Of a stretch of 64,000 nucleotides of DNA, positions 63,385-64,000 are shown in pieces (within the stretch, counting starts at the first letter, position 1; each line of letters opens with the position of its first letter). Origin of the DNA: Prauserella aidingensis (lineage in GTDB: Bacteria > Actinomycetota > Actinomycetes > Mycobacteriales > Pseudonocardiaceae); NCBI RefSeq assembly GCF_024171865.1, contig NZ_JAMTCN010000001.1:1-64000 (forward strand). Reading direction: 5' to 3'. The notes under the pieces were generated by a model that was not told where the DNA came from, did no database searches, and was given only the letters and a program-made list of their open reading frames with translations. The position numbers and the translations under genes are program-made.

Positions 63385-64000
63385 ATGGGCGTATGCGGTA
63401 ACGGTGTGGCGCGGGGACACACGCACGTTCGTGACGGCGGGGATGCGTTGAGTCAGGACGATGCCTTGTTGGATGCCGCCAATGCGAGGCTGTGGCGGTG
63501 TCCGACGCCGGAGATTCTTCGCTGGTACGACGATAACGTTACGGCGAACCACCTCGAAGTCGGTCCGGGAAACGGTTACTACCTCGACCGTTGTACGTTT
63601 CCCTCGAAGTCCCCGAACGTCACGTTACTGGACAATGATCGTGCAGCGCTGCATCGTTCGGCCTCGCGAATTCATCGTCACAGGCCCCGTGTGATATTTG
63701 CCGACGTGTGTGATCCGTTGGCCGCTGGTGTATTCCGTTTCGAATCGGTCGGCTTCAACTATGTGTTGCATCTTTTGCCGAGAAGCATGCAGGTCATCGA
63801 TGTGGTCATGGTGAATCTGAGACGACTGCTGGTTCCGGGGGGTGTGATATTTGGCGCTACGATCCTGGGGAGTGGGGTGGAGCACACGCGGGTGTCCCGA
63901 AGGGTCAATGACCGAAATAACGCTGCGGGCTACTTCTCAAATCTCCATGACAGCCCCGAATGGCTGGAGAGAACGCTACGATCATATTTCGACGACTGTC
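63385..64000 (+). CDS. Class I SAM-dependent methyltransferase, 5' part
   Basis: 205 codons inside the window; the gene runs off the right edge. Motif I is EVGPGNGYYL at 58-67, followed by an acidic residue in TLLDNDRAAL, ADVCDP, and FNYVLHLLP, then LRRLLVPGGVIFGATI: a complete SAM-binding core. Substrate unknown. ATG 63385 has AAGGAT eight bases upstream. Codon use is AT-richer than the rest (ATA, TTG, TGT, GTA are common), which suggests recent acquisition. Confidence 0.85.
   Translation, partial: MGVCGNGVARGHTHVRDGGDALSQDDALLDAANARLWRCPTPEILRWYDDNVTANHLEVGPGNGYYLDRCTFPSKSPNVTLLDNDRAALHRSASRIHRHRPRVIFADVCDPLAAGVFRFESVGFNYVLHLLPRSMQVIDVVMVNLRRLLVPGGVIFGATILGSGVEHTRVSRRVNDRNNAAGYFSNLHDSPEWLERTLRSYFDDC

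Overview
This is a 64 kb chromosomal piece of a high-GC actinomycete, most likely a member of the Pseudonocardiaceae. The inference rests on heavy GTG/TTG start use, many leaderless promoters (a TANNNT box 6-8 nt before the start codon), and families typical of that group: a 13E12/DUF222 HNH protein, LCP cell-wall ligase, acVLRF1 release factor, VanW/PASTA proteins and abundant FadE/SDR genes. No insertion sequence, prophage, CRISPR array or rRNA operon was seen. Both ends cut a gene.

Layout. 1-4.9 kb: the 5' part of a DUF222-HNH gene behind an SOS-like box, a GNAT acetyltransferase, then two ribosome-related genes (acVLRF1 and an ABC-F protein behind a six-codon upstream ORF) and a small HTH protein. 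4.9-13.1 kb: membrane and envelope genes (GT87-like, ABC exporter, hydrolase, LCP), a Bcp peroxiredoxin, and a PAS-GGDEF-EAL protein whose two catalytic motifs are degenerate. 13.3-23.3 kb: a catabolic block with a P450, a Baeyer-Villiger-type monooxygenase, a divergent AraC regulator, an acetoacetate-decarboxylase-like protein, a crotonase, two acyl-CoA dehydrogenases and a TetR regulator. 23.3-32.6 kb: a second catabolic block containing a yeast-type cytosine deaminase, a TetR regulator, two SDRs, CutA, and a six-gene operon (SDR, MaoC, APH-type kinase, three acyl-CoA dehydrogenases). Three copies of a TRAGC-N4-GCTYA palindrome tie this block together. The kinase and the adjacent dehydrogenase look like a split form of the ACAD10/11 or LvaA-LvaC system, which handles 4-hydroxyacyl-CoAs by phosphorylation and elimination.

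32.8-41.1 kb: a J-domain/NERD membrane protein, a frameshifted homocysteine S-methyltransferase gene, an MscS-like channel behind a hairpin that masks its ribosome-binding site, a small DUF protein, a Ser/Thr kinase and a VanW protein. 41.1-45.4 kb: a complete selenocysteine locus (selD, tRNA-Sec, selA, selB). 45.4-55.6 kb: mostly single genes (AlkB, PASTA, NUDIX, a zinc-ribbon-like protein, a frameshifted alpha/beta hydrolase, HIT, MOSC, a DrrAB-type ABC pair, lactate permease, M20 peptidase). 55.7-58.5 kb: two almost identical tRNA-Leu(GAG) genes, each with its own promoter and terminator, and a MetPS-type sodium symporter with its 37-residue small subunit. 58.7-63.3 kb: EutH and an ALO-family flavoenzyme, divergent from a FadR-type regulator and a soluble Cache protein. 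The right edge holds the start of a methyltransferase with AT-richer codon use.

The most promising material is the 4-hydroxyacyl-CoA-like module with its predicted TetR regulon, the EutH/flavoenzyme/Cache cluster, and the leader ORF in front of the ABC-F gene. All functional statements are from reading the translated sequence; no database search was possible.
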